The notes under the pieces: generated by a model
Databases searched by the model: none
What the model saw: the letters and a program-made list of their open reading frames with translations, nothing else
Told to the model about the DNA's origin: nothing
Assembly (NCBI GenBank): GCA_947166165.1
Contig: CAMVDK010000011.1
Location: forward strand, 1 to 20,995
Source of the DNA: an uncultured Porphyromonadaceae bacterium
GTDB taxonomy: Bacteria > Bacteroidota > Bacteroidia > Bacteroidales > Muribaculaceae
Length of the DNA: 20,995 nucleotides
Direction of reading: 5' to 3'
Part shown: piece after piece, positions 7,081 through 14,625 of the stretch
How the letters are laid out: the number at the start of each line of letters is the position of its first letter
Position numbering within the stretch: the stretch's first letter is position 1
Program-made: the position numbers and the translations under genes

Positions 7081-9033
7081 TCATTGCGCGAGAATCAGGT
7101 TGATGAGCATGTTCACATCGACGATGTCGGTGGTTCCGCTGCCGTCGAGGTCGGGATTGCCGGCCAGCTGGTCGGCGGTGGTGCTCTCGAGAATGAGGTT
7201 GATGATCAGGTTCACATCTTCCACGTCTACGCTGCCGTCGCCGTTGAGGTCGCCGGGCTTGGCGGGGTCTTCGACCTCCACTTCCTCGATGTGGGCGAAT
7301 TTGCCCCAGTTCTCGTGTGCGGCATATACTTCCTTGCTGCCTTTGGGCACATAGAGCGTGGCGGCGTTGCAGCCGGCATCGTCGAACACACCGCCGGCGG
7401 GCGCGGCAGGGTTGAGGCTGGTGACCTTGGTGATGGCCTGGCAACTGCTGAAGGCGAGGCCGTTGATTTCCTCGCAAGCGCTGCCGAAGGTCACTTCGGC
7501 CAGGTTGGCACTCTCGCCGAACGCGGTCTGTCCGATGACCTTGGCATTGGAGGTGTTGAGTGTGGTGAGGTTGCTCCATCGTCCGGCCTGCTCGCCAATC
7601 ACCTCCACGCTGGCGGGCACGGTGAAATCGGTGGTGGCCATGGTGCCGGGCAGCGACACCAGGCGTTTCATGTCGGCCGTGTAGAGCACTCCGTCGACCA
7701 CCACATAGTTGGTGTTGCCGTCGGCGAGTTGGATGGATGTGAGCGCGGTGGCTCCGCAGGCGTAGCCGTCGCCCACCACCTGCACGCTGGCGGGAATCAC
7801 AGCGTCGGTGAGCGAGCGGCACTTCATAAAGGCCACCGGGCCAATCTCGCGCAGCGTTTCCGGGAAGGTGACGCTCTGGAGCGCGGTGCAGTTGTAGAAG
7901 GGGGCGCGGTCGATGGTCTCCAGCCCAGCTGCGGTCACCGTCTTCAGATTGGTGCAGCTGTTGAAGGCGGTGGAACCCAGATACTTTACATTCTTCAGGT
8001 CGAACTCGGTGAGTGCCGTGCAATTCATGAAGCAGTTCGCACCGATGAACTGGCAGCGCTCGTTGACGTTGACCTGACCGAGTTTGGTGCAATTGGAGAA
8101 CGCTTGCGGGTCGCAGGCCTGCAGTCCTTCGGGGAAGGTGATGCTCTCGAGGTTGGCGCAGTGGCTGAAGGCTCCCTCGCCAATCAGTTCGAGTGTGCTG
8201 GGCAGTTGGAGGTCGGTGAGCGGGTCGGCGTCGAAGAAGCAGTAGGCCGGCACCTCGGTCACACCCTCGTGCAGGATGATTTGCTGCAGCGTGAACTCGC
8301 AGGCGGCAAACGAGCCGTAGTTCAGTTTCGTGTTGCCGGGAATCTCGACCGACCGCATGTTCTCGCAGCCGTAGAAGGCATATTCGCCGATGTCCTCAAC
8401 ACCCTCGTGGAAGTTCACCTTGCGCAGATAGGGGTTGCGGTTGAAGGCGTGCGGCGCGATGTGCTTGACCATCGACGGCACGTCGTAGGTATACAAATAG
8501 GTGTTGCCGTCTTTCTTGGCGCCCGGGAAGGCGACGATGGTCTCGAGGTCCTTGGTGCAGAGCACGCCTCCCACCCAGGTCTCACCCTCGGGCATATGGT
8601 AGGGATAGATGAGCGAGTAATGCTGATTGTTGAGGTCGCACAGGAAATTGGTGAACTTGTTGCCAGCAAAGGCTCCAAGGGCTATGGAGTCGACGTTGAC
8701 ACCGATCTTCACACCCACGCCGTAAGCCTGGAAGAACGCCCAGGGGGCCACGTAGCGGTAGCTGGCGGGCATGGACGGGCTGCCGGCTATTTCGGCATAC
8801 TGGAAGGCGCGCTCGCCGATGCCCACCACCGTGTAGGTGGTCCCGCCAAAGGTGACCGTCGACGGGAATGAGACAATGTCGTGGTAGGCGCCCTCCTCGC
8901 TGGTGTCGGTGGGACGGGCGATTTCCACTTCGCCTTCGCCGACAACGGTGTAGTTGAAGCCTCCTACAGTGAAGGCACTGGCCCATGTCGCTGCACAGGC
9001 CGACAGACAAGTGATGATAGCTTTAAGATTCAT
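7081..9033 (-). CDS. Secreted BspA-like LRR_5 protein with C-terminal dockerin-like module
   Basis: A 650-residue paralogue of the following gene. The signal peptide MNLKAIITCLSACAATWASA is probably cleaved after ASA. The N-terminal part has GTTYTVVGIGERAFQYAEI. LRR_5 repeats follow, such as IGEYAFYGCENMRSVEIPGN, LIGEGAFSHCANLESITFPE and GSTAFNSCTNLKTV. Residues 595-650 are a dockerin-like module with loops DLNGDGSVDVED and DLDGSGTTDIVD. The two paralogues share architecture end to end, and DNA identity is highest in the dockerin part, where 29 bases match exactly at an offset of 2,080 (5053-5081 and 7133-7161). A tandem duplication is therefore likely. Its role is probably surface or matrix adhesion or binding of a partner through the dockerin; the partner is not in this window. 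Confidence 0.93.
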   Translation of the reverse strand: MNLKAIITCLSACAATWASAFTVGGFNYTVVGEGEVEIARPTDTSEEGAYHDIVSFPSTVTFGGTTYTVVGIGERAFQYAEIAGSPSMPASYRYVAPWAFFQAYGVGVKIGVNVDSIALGAFAGNKFTNFLCDLNNQHYSLIYPYHMPEGETWVGGVLCTKDLETIVAFPGAKKDGNTYLYTYDVPSMVKHIAPHAFNRNPYLRKVNFHEGVEDIGEYAFYGCENMRSVEIPGNTKLNYGSFAACEFTLQQIILHEGVTEVPAYCFFDADPLTDLQLPSTLELIGEGAFSHCANLESITFPEGLQACDPQAFSNCTKLGQVNVNERCQFIGANCFMNCTALTEFDLKNVKYLGSTAFNSCTNLKTVTAAGLETIDRAPFYNCTALQSVTFPETLREIGPVAFMKCRSLTDAVIPASVQVVGDGYACGATALTSIQLADGNTNYVVVDGVLYTADMKRLVSLPGTMATTDFTVPASVEVIGEQAGRWSNLTTLNTSNAKVIGQTAFGESANLAEVTFGSACEEINGLAFSSCQAITKVTSLNPAAPAGGVFDDAGCNAATLYVPKGSKEVYAAHENWGKFAHIEEVEVEDPAKPGDLNGDGSVDVEDVNLIINLILESTTADQLAGNPDLDGSGTTDIVDVNMLINLILAQ

Positions 9034-9668
9034 ACCAGATTTTGGTTTTGCCCCCCCTCTTCTGCAGGGCAGTGGTTGATGTCACGAGGTGGAAGAGTCC
9101 GCCACTACAGGCGCACCTCGATGTAAGGATTCACAAGTGCTTGCAAAATTACATCAAATTTTCGAAACCACCTAATATTTGTTCTATTTTTTGAATTTTC
9201 TCTTAAGGATTGCAATCCATCACATCTTGTCGCCCCGCCACTCTCGATATCTCGCAGTTCCGAAACAGCGACAACGCAAGTTGCAGCCCCACCGCCTGGC
9301 AGGGCCACACCCATTTGAGCACCCCCACAACCGAGGAGGCGCTCAAACGGGCCAATAGAGACTGGCGCTATCTCTTGACGGCCTGGTACATATTGCTGAG
9401 GAAGTTCCACAGCCACGGGGAGGCAATAATACAAAAACGCATTACGACGTTCTCCACTACGCAACGCAATGTGTTATTAGCAACGTGCAATCAAAGCCCA
9501 CGCAAATCAAAAAAGCGCAAAACTCAATACCACAGCCCGCCAATCAATATCCAAGTAAAATGTGTTCCTCTCAAAAAAGCACGCCTCGTATCAGCAGCCC
9601 AAGCATGAAGCTGCGAGAAATGATGAACGAATTGATGGTGTTCCGTTCTTTTCAAAGGCGATTTATAG
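9034..9668. other. 635-base gap between the LRR genes and the polysaccharide operon
   Basis: The first 110 nt are the leader of the LRR gene, with a candidate promoter at 9144-9151. A 12-bp palindrome (GGATTGCAATCC, 9207-9218) lies about 60 nt upstream of that promoter. Farther on, TTTGAGC/GCTCAAA (9314-9320 and 9341-9347) could form a weak stem. No clear terminator follows the polysaccharide operon, and I find no gene I can support. Short open frames on both strands lack family features. Confidence 0.6.
9144..9151 (-). promoter_or_regulatory. Candidate -7 promoter element of the LRR-dockerin genes
   Basis: The minus strand reads TAATTTTGC, matching TAnnTTTG plus C, about 110 nt upstream of the start at 9033. 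The region farther upstream is AT-rich but has no clear -33 TTTG at standard spacing. Confidence 0.45.
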
Positions 9669-10670
9669 TTAGCGTTTTACCAACACGTCGCACTTAGCAA
9701 ATGTGAGTCCATAAGTAGGCTGAAGCATCTCGGGATTGATTTTCTCGCCTTTCGCCCAAGAGATAAGAGCACCCGGCAGATTAACTCCTGCCTCGTAGGA
9801 AAACGGGAATCCACCACCAAAACGCGGGTTCAGTTCAAGTACATAGTACTCACCGTTTTCTTCAAGGATGTCGCAATCCAGGTTACCAATGTGTTTCAAC
9901 GCTCTGCCAATTGTGGCTCCTATCTCTCGCAAATGAGCATTGTCGACTGTGATAGCTTTATCTGTTTCACCAGCACGCATAGCAAGTTTTTGCTTTACTG
10001 ACACAGCAATATGATTACCTTCCAGGTCATTCATAATGTCAAGCCCATATTCCATTCCACTGATAAACTGCTGAATCATTATATATTCATCGCCTTGCGA
10101 CGCAGTTGCTAGTATTGATTTCTTCACCTTATGAAGAAGCAACCGATAAACCATCTCCAGTTCCTCCATATCGTCAACAATTTCGATGCCGATAGACCCC
10201 GACCCCCAACGAGGTTTGAGAATGAGCGGGAACGATATTTCACCATCAGCAATAGCATGCCTAGCGACATTGAGGTTTACATATGTTTTGGGTGATTTTA
10301 ACTCAAGCGATGTAATAAAATCAGCGGTTTTTATTTTGTCAAAACAAATGTCGACCACTTCTGGTGATGATATGACCGCTGTTACACCAATCTTGTCAAA
10401 GCATTGCTTATTTGCCGACAAAATGGGCAATTCCAGGTCATTTAACGAAATTAGCATATCTACATGATGCTCATTGCAAACATCAAGCAAGGTGCCAATA
10501 TAGTTCTCGGCATAAACTGCGGGCAACAGTACTACAGCATCTGCTGCTGAAAGCGCTGGTGCGCTCATTTGCATATCACCAGCGATGATGAGTCCGTTGC
10601 CATGCAACTGCTCTTTAAAATATTGTAGCAGATAAGTGCGTCTGCCAGCGCATGTGAAGAATATATTCAT
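9669..10670 (-). CDS. ATP-grasp ligase of the polysaccharide operon
   Basis: Cytoplasmic ATP-dependent carboxylate-amine/thiol ligase of the ATP-grasp superfamily (carbamoyl-phosphate synthase/PylC-like branch), 333 residues. The N-terminus MNIFFTCAGRRTYLLQYFKE is a typical pre-ATP-grasp fold in this branch. The ATP-binding lid is near 148-159 (PLILKPRWGSGS), the linker QQFISGMEYGLDIM lies at 200-213, and the Mg-binding motif ELNPRFGGG lies at 279-287. An in-frame TTG at 10677-10679 would add three residues, but the ATG gives the family-like start. It is the last gene of the operon, 5 nt after the GNAT-PLP fusion. The likely job is to activate an amino or hydroxy acid as an acyl phosphate and join it to an amine, perhaps on a sugar. 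Substrate unknown. Confidence 0.88.
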   Translation of the reverse strand: MNIFFTCAGRRTYLLQYFKEQLHGNGLIIAGDMQMSAPALSAADAVVLLPAVYAENYIGTLLDVCNEHHVDMLISLNDLELPILSANKQCFDKIGVTAVISSPEVVDICFDKIKTADFITSLELKSPKTYVNLNVARHAIADGEISFPLILKPRWGSGSIGIEIVDDMEELEMVYRLLLHKVKKSILATASQGDEYIMIQQFISGMEYGLDIMNDLEGNHIAVSVKQKLAMRAGETDKAITVDNAHLREIGATIGRALKHIGNLDCDILEENGEYYVLELNPRFGGGFPFSYEAGVNLPGALISWAKGEKINPEMLQPTYGLTFAKCDVLVKR

Positions 10671-10675
10671 TGTAA

Positions 10676-12091
10676 TCAACTCAATAGATTCATCAACCCG
10701 CCTGTGTGCCAGAATAAAACATCGTCTTTTATCAGCTTTTTATTAATCATATCGAACAATCCATAAAAGGCCTTTCCAGAATATGTTGTGTCAAAAAGAA
10801 GAGAACTATGCTTGGTGGCATCCGCAAGAAAGAGTCTCATCTCAGGAGTGGATTGCTCATATCCACCACTCAGATAATCTACGCAGAAATTCACTCTGTC
10901 GCTAAAATTAAGGTCCAAATGATAATAGGCAGCAAGTACATTGGCAAAATCGGCGACCACTTGTCGCCCACGTTCTTGCTCCCTTGCCACTGAAATACCC
11001 ACAACTTTTACGTCGCTCCAGCCCACTAATTCTAGACCAACAAGAATTCCTGCTTGAGTTGAACCAGTGCCAGACGCATGAACAATGGTTTTGGGTTTAA
11101 ACCTCAACTTTGAGCAATGCCTGTATAGCGATTGCACTGCTTTCACATAAGCTATTCCTCCCGGCATGTCATGTCCACCGCCATGCACGTAGTATGGTTT
11201 CCGGCCTTCGGCCTTTAACCTGTTCATCGCATTATCCATAGCTTTGGCAATCTCACTCACATCCACAAACTGCATAACGGCTCCACATAACTGAGAAATC
11301 AATGCATTACCCTTTTCACTGGCTATACGCGAAGAATCGCCATGGCAGACCAAATGGCACATCCAATGATTCCTGGCTGCCATCAGCGCCATGGCGCGAT
11401 TGTGGTTACTTTGAATGCCTCCACATGTGACAATAGCATCGTATCCATCATCCCTCAGCCATTTTTCATATTCTACCGACTTACGGGCTTTGCTGCCCCC
11501 TCCAGCAATTGGGAACACATCATCGCGCACGATGTGCAATCGCTGACCATGAATTATGACATCCTCAATTTTGAAATACTGCTCATCGGCTGGCAAAAAA
11601 CGATGCATTTCAAGTGTGTACTTCAACCTGTCAACAATCTGGCCATCAGCATTCAAGATTCCGCCTTCAATCTGGCCGCATTGAGTGAACCCCAGACGTT
11701 CGTAGACATGCTGCGCAACATAGTTATCGCCATTTGTAAACAAGTATATACTCTTAAAATGCAATTGGTAGAAAGCGTATTCACATAGACATGATGTAGC
11801 CAATAACCCTAGCCCCCGACCTTGCATTTGTGGATTAACAAAGATATAGAGTTCTCCTTTTTTACAAGGGGCATCATCAATACTCGTAAATCCACCCATA
11901 GCGCACAACATCCCTTCGTGTTCAAAAACAAGGTCTACCCGTGTATTATTGTTTTTATTGGCTTTGAACCAATGTTCAGTGCCTTCTATGGAGATTGGCA
12001 CATCGAAATGCATGGTTCGGTAAACACGTTTGTCGTTCACCCAGGCCACACGAAGAGGCAAATCACTAAACTCAAGCTTCCGAATTCTCAT
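10676..12091 (-). CDS. Fusion of GNAT acetyltransferase and PLP enzyme (ACC deaminase/D-cysteine desulfhydrase family)
   Basis: A bifunctional cytoplasmic protein of 471 residues. Residues about 1-155 are a GNAT N-acetyltransferase with RIRKLEFSDLPLRVAWVND at the start and the acetyl-CoA loop QGRGLG at 90-95; the style resembles PseH/RimJ-type enzymes. Residues about 170-471 are a fold-type II PLP enzyme. GGGSKARK holds the probable Schiff-base Lys 201, GGIQSNHNRA (224-233) carries the Ser shared by ACC deaminases and D-cysteine desulfhydrases, ASGTGSTQAG (339-348) is the PLP phosphate cup, and YSGKAFYGL and HTGG follow near the end. The chosen ATG matches the GNAT start; an ATG at 12103 or TTG at 12136 is possible. 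It overlaps the preceding sugar transferase gene by 20 nt. The two activities probably act on one amino compound; the substrate is not predictable. Confidence 0.88.
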   Translation of the reverse strand: MRIRKLEFSDLPLRVAWVNDKRVYRTMHFDVPISIEGTEHWFKANKNNNTRVDLVFEHEGMLCAMGGFTSIDDAPCKKGELYIFVNPQMQGRGLGLLATSCLCEYAFYQLHFKSIYLFTNGDNYVAQHVYERLGFTQCGQIEGGILNADGQIVDRLKYTLEMHRFLPADEQYFKIEDVIIHGQRLHIVRDDVFPIAGGGSKARKSVEYEKWLRDDGYDAIVTCGGIQSNHNRAMALMAARNHWMCHLVCHGDSSRIASEKGNALISQLCGAVMQFVDVSEIAKAMDNAMNRLKAEGRKPYYVHGGGHDMPGGIAYVKAVQSLYRHCSKLRFKPKTIVHASGTGSTQAGILVGLELVGWSDVKVVGISVAREQERGRQVVADFANVLAAYYHLDLNFSDRVNFCVDYLSGGYEQSTPEMRLFLADATKHSSLLFDTTYSGKAFYGLFDMINKKLIKDDVLFWHTGGLMNLLS

Positions 12092-12698
12092 TTCTTTCAA
12101 CATCGAGAGGCGCAAATTTCTGCCCTGGTACCACAACGATATCTTTGCGCTTTATAACATTGTTGATGGTCTTTAAGATAATCGAACAATCTTGAGCAAA
12201 GGAAACACTTTCGGCATACTGCGCATCCAACTCAAGCCTTTGGTCCCAATTCAGATTATTCCTACCGTTAATTTGCGCAAGTCCTGTAATGCCCGGCCTC
12301 ACAGAGTGTCGGAGTTGCTCACGTTCGGTATAATACGGAAGATACCTAGGGAGCAGCGGTCGGGGGCCGATGAGCGACATCTCACCTTTCAACACATTGA
12401 TCAACTGAGGCAACTCGTCGATGCTAGTGGAGCGGACGAAGCGCCCGGCCCGCGTCAAGCGTTGAGCGTCAGGCAGGAGGTTTCCCTCGGCATCGCGCTC
12501 ATCGGTCATCGTCTTGAACTTGACGATGCGGAAAATCTTGCCATGCAGCCCCGGGCGTTCCTGGAGGAAAAACGCTCCAGCTCCTTTGTTGGCGAAATGA
12601 AGCCAAATGGTGACAACAAGCAGCAACGGAGAGAGAATCACCAAAGCCAGCAAAGCCAAAACGAAGTCCAGAATTCGTTTGAAGAAGCGCTTATACAT
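12072..12698 (-). CDS. PglC-like phosphoglycosyl transferase (undecaprenyl-phosphate sugar-1-phosphate transferase)
   Basis: Starts repeat-unit synthesis by moving a sugar-1-phosphate from a UDP-sugar onto undecaprenyl phosphate at the inner face of the cytoplasmic membrane. At 208 residues it is the small monotopic type, with one re-entrant N-terminal helix (FVLALLALVILSPLLLVVTI, about 12-31). Family motifs (PF02397) are all present: VKFKTM (59-64), the catalytic pair Asp94-Glu95 in SIDELPQLINVLKGEMSLIGPRPLLP, and VRPGITGLAQINGRN near 133-147. It follows the deacetylase by 8 nt. In Bacteroides capsule loci this enzyme is typically at the 3' end, as here. The sugar is unknown; a diNAcBac-like or N-acetylated amino sugar would suit the nearby GNAT domain. 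Confidence 0.95.
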   Translation of the reverse strand: MYKRFFKRILDFVLALLALVILSPLLLVVTIWLHFANKGAGAFFLQERPGLHGKIFRIVKFKTMTDERDAEGNLLPDAQRLTRAGRFVRSTSIDELPQLINVLKGEMSLIGPRPLLPRYLPYYTEREQLRHSVRPGITGLAQINGRNNLNWDQRLELDAQYAESVSFAQDCSIILKTINNVIKRKDIVVVPGQKFAPLDVERNENSEA

Positions 12699-12706
12699 CT
12701 ATTCAC

Positions 12707-13585
12707 TTATAGTTTTACAACAGAAACTTCGTCCCAATTGATGGTTGAATCGGCCTGTGCGAGATTAATGAACGCTGTATTGCCAACAAGCGAGCGCATT
12801 TTGTCGTAAGCGCTTTTTTTGCCAAGGTTGGACTTGATGTAACGCTTGCGGCGGTTAAGCCATGTGCCTTGCTCCTTGAAGTAGGCTTCGTAAGCCTCAC
12901 GGGTCATCACCCGGCTTGCCTCGGGAATGAGGTCGCCGAGATGGAAATAGCACATGGCATAATCGCTTCGCGCCATCTCCCGGCGGATGAACCAAAGCGG
13001 AAAGAAGCGGAAATATCCGCCGCCGCTGTAGGCCAGCCGCTTGCCGAGCACCGAGGCGGTGCTGACGGGGAACTCCTTTAGGCGAATGCCCTCGCGCTCG
13101 ATGATGACAGGAGTGCGGTGGCCAAAGCCGGGGAAGCCGCCAAAGTCGCGCGCAGCGGGGAAGATCGACGCGTCGCGCCCGATGCCGCAGCGCGCCAGCG
13201 CCTCGAAGGCCCAAGGATTCGACTCGCCTATGGAGAACGCCGGAGCACGGTAGCTGACGATTTTCTTGCCGACGCACTGCTCCAAGGCATCCACAGCACG
13301 GCGCGTGTCGCCGAGCACCTCGGCGGGTGGCATCTTGTTGAGCCAAGTGTGGCGGTGTGAGTGGCAGCCTATTTCGTGACCGCGACTGTCGATGAGCCGC
13401 ACCACCTGCGGGAAATCACTGGCCATGCCACCCACGCAGAAGAAAGTTGCCCGCAATCCTCGCTCGTCGAGCAGGTCAAGAATCTCGTTCAGGTAGCGGT
13501 CGAATTCTGCCAGCCTCTCTGAACGATTGCCATGGTTATGCTTTTCGAGAAACCACTCCTCGATGTCGAATGTGAGGATGTTCAC
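12707..13585 (-). CDS. NodB-type polysaccharide deacetylase with DUF3473-like C-terminus
   Basis: Metal-dependent carbohydrate N- or O-deacetylase of 292 residues. The N-terminus MNILTFDIEEWF has catalytic Asp 7 in a variant of the TFDDG motif, as in the exopolysaccharide-locus subfamily (TFDIEEW/TVDVEDY). The metal site HSHRH lies at 75-79 and the RAP motif (SYRAPAFSIG) near 112. The C-terminal part, with YSGGGYFRFFPLWFIRREM and MCYFHLGDLIP, fits DUF3473. No signal peptide is seen, so it probably acts in the cytoplasm on lipid-linked or nucleotide sugars. The start codon is GTG and overlaps the upstream stop as TAGTG, which suggests translational coupling. It is clearly richer in GC than its neighbours. 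Confidence 0.93.
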   Translation of the reverse strand: MNILTFDIEEWFLEKHNHGNRSERLAEFDRYLNEILDLLDERGLRATFFCVGGMASDFPQVVRLIDSRGHEIGCHSHRHTWLNKMPPAEVLGDTRRAVDALEQCVGKKIVSYRAPAFSIGESNPWAFEALARCGIGRDASIFPAARDFGGFPGFGHRTPVIIEREGIRLKEFPVSTASVLGKRLAYSGGGYFRFFPLWFIRREMARSDYAMCYFHLGDLIPEASRVMTREAYEAYFKEQGTWLNRRKRYIKSNLGKKSAYDKMRSLVGNTAFINLAQADSTINWDEVSVVKL

Positions 13586-14625
13586 TATTGATTTTTCGTT
13601 TTTAGGAAATTATTGATGCAATAAACCAATATGGAATCGGCGAGCAACGTAACGACAAACACCAATGAAGCAAGTCCCACATTCTGGCTTACTTCGTTGG
13701 TCGTGTTGTGCACAATTGCCGCAACAAACACTATAAGAACTCCCTTGAGCGGCACATGCGTGCACATCACATCGAGACTAACCTTGCCCAGCCACTTAAG
13801 ATAATCATTGAAACGCTTGATGATTTCGCGACTGGCTATTAGCGCTGATAGGACGACGACCGCCATAGAACCCACGAAAGCACGAGTATAGAATACCCAC
13901 CAATTGCCATAGTAGCTATGCCCCATCGAAGGACTTCCCCAACAGCGCAGGCTTAATGTCAGCCCTATAAAAACAGCCAGGATGCATATAGCCGCGAGCC
14001 ATTGGTGAGCATTGATCCATTGGTTGATTTGCTGATGCGAGATGCGATGGATAACAATGTTGCCAACGGCATAGAAGGGCAGCGCCATCATCGCCGCATC
14101 AAAGTTCCAAGGCAAGAGCAATAGGTAGTCATCGTGAAACAAATGTTCCAGCACCATGCTGATACCAGCTATGGCAAAAGAGGCCAGCAACACCAGCCAG
14201 TCGCGCCAACGCGCTATAAAAAAGTACATCATCTCCACTGCCAGCAAGCACGGAACGAACCACAAAGGCGAGTTATGCCAAAAGAACTGCCCGGACCCTT
14301 GTGCAACAATGGTTTGCAACAATGGATACCAACAATCATCAAGCGGTTTGCTTGTGACAGCATTAAATGCAACCCAAACAAGCCAAGTGGCCACCGAATA
14401 GATGGCATAGGGGATAAGCAACCGTTTGGAGCGCCTGATTATGAATGTCTTAAAATCGGAATATTTTGCCGGATTGAAAAGCATGCCGGAGATGAGAAAA
14501 AACAACGGCATATGGAAGGTATAGAACATGGCACCAGTCCAATGCTTGGCAATGTGAGCCCACACCACCATGATGATGCCAATGCCACGGGCTATATCTA
14601 GATAGTCAAAACGTTCCTTTACCAT
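13585..14625 (-). CDS. Acyltransferase-3 family membrane protein (sugar O-acetyltransferase)
   Basis: Integral membrane acyltransferase of 346 residues with about ten hydrophobic segments (PF01757, fucose-4-O-acetylase-like). The N-terminus MVKERFDYLDIARGIGIIMV and His 24 in VVWAHI mark the family. The motif FHMPLFFLISGMLF (about 37-50) is highly typical. It would transfer acetyl or another short acyl group to a sugar of the polysaccharide at the membrane. The start at 14625 was chosen because it places the family motif at the N-terminus; a TTG at 14667 is possible but would overlap the previous gene more. It overlaps the ATP-grasp gene by 20 nt and the deacetylase by 1 nt. Confidence 0.92.
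   Translation of the reverse strand: MVKERFDYLDIARGIGIIMVVWAHIAKHWTGAMFYTFHMPLFFLISGMLFNPAKYSDFKTFIIRRSKRLLIPYAIYSVATWLVWVAFNAVTSKPLDDCWYPLLQTIVAQGSGQFFWHNSPLWFVPCLLAVEMMYFFIARWRDWLVLLASFAIAGISMVLEHLFHDDYLLLLPWNFDAAMMALPFYAVGNIVIHRISHQQINQWINAHQWLAAICILAVFIGLTLSLRCWGSPSMGHSYYGNWWVFYTRAFVGSMAVVVLSALIASREIIKRFNDYLKWLGKVSLDVMCTHVPLKGVLIVFVAAIVHNTTNEVSQNVGLASLVFVVTLLADSILVYCINNFLKTKNQ

Noticed and set aside
7084..8871. 595-codon open frame on the plus strand opposite the LRR-dockerin gene
   Set aside because: It is antisense to a well-supported LRR gene. The translation is a low-information mix rich in Gly, Val, Glu and His with no domain features, and arises from the codon bias of the GC-rich gene on the other strand.
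9105..9464. 119-codon minus-strand frame (and an overlapping plus frame at 9210-9608) in the intergenic gap
   Set aside because: No recognisable domain or signal, and the two frames oppose each other. The minus frame runs through the candidate LRR promoter. Kept only as a possible remnant in the findings.
10677..10679. TTG as start of the last ATP-grasp gene
   Set aside because: The ATG three codons downstream gives the typical MNIFFTCAGRR start; the TTG would overlap the upstream stop without need.
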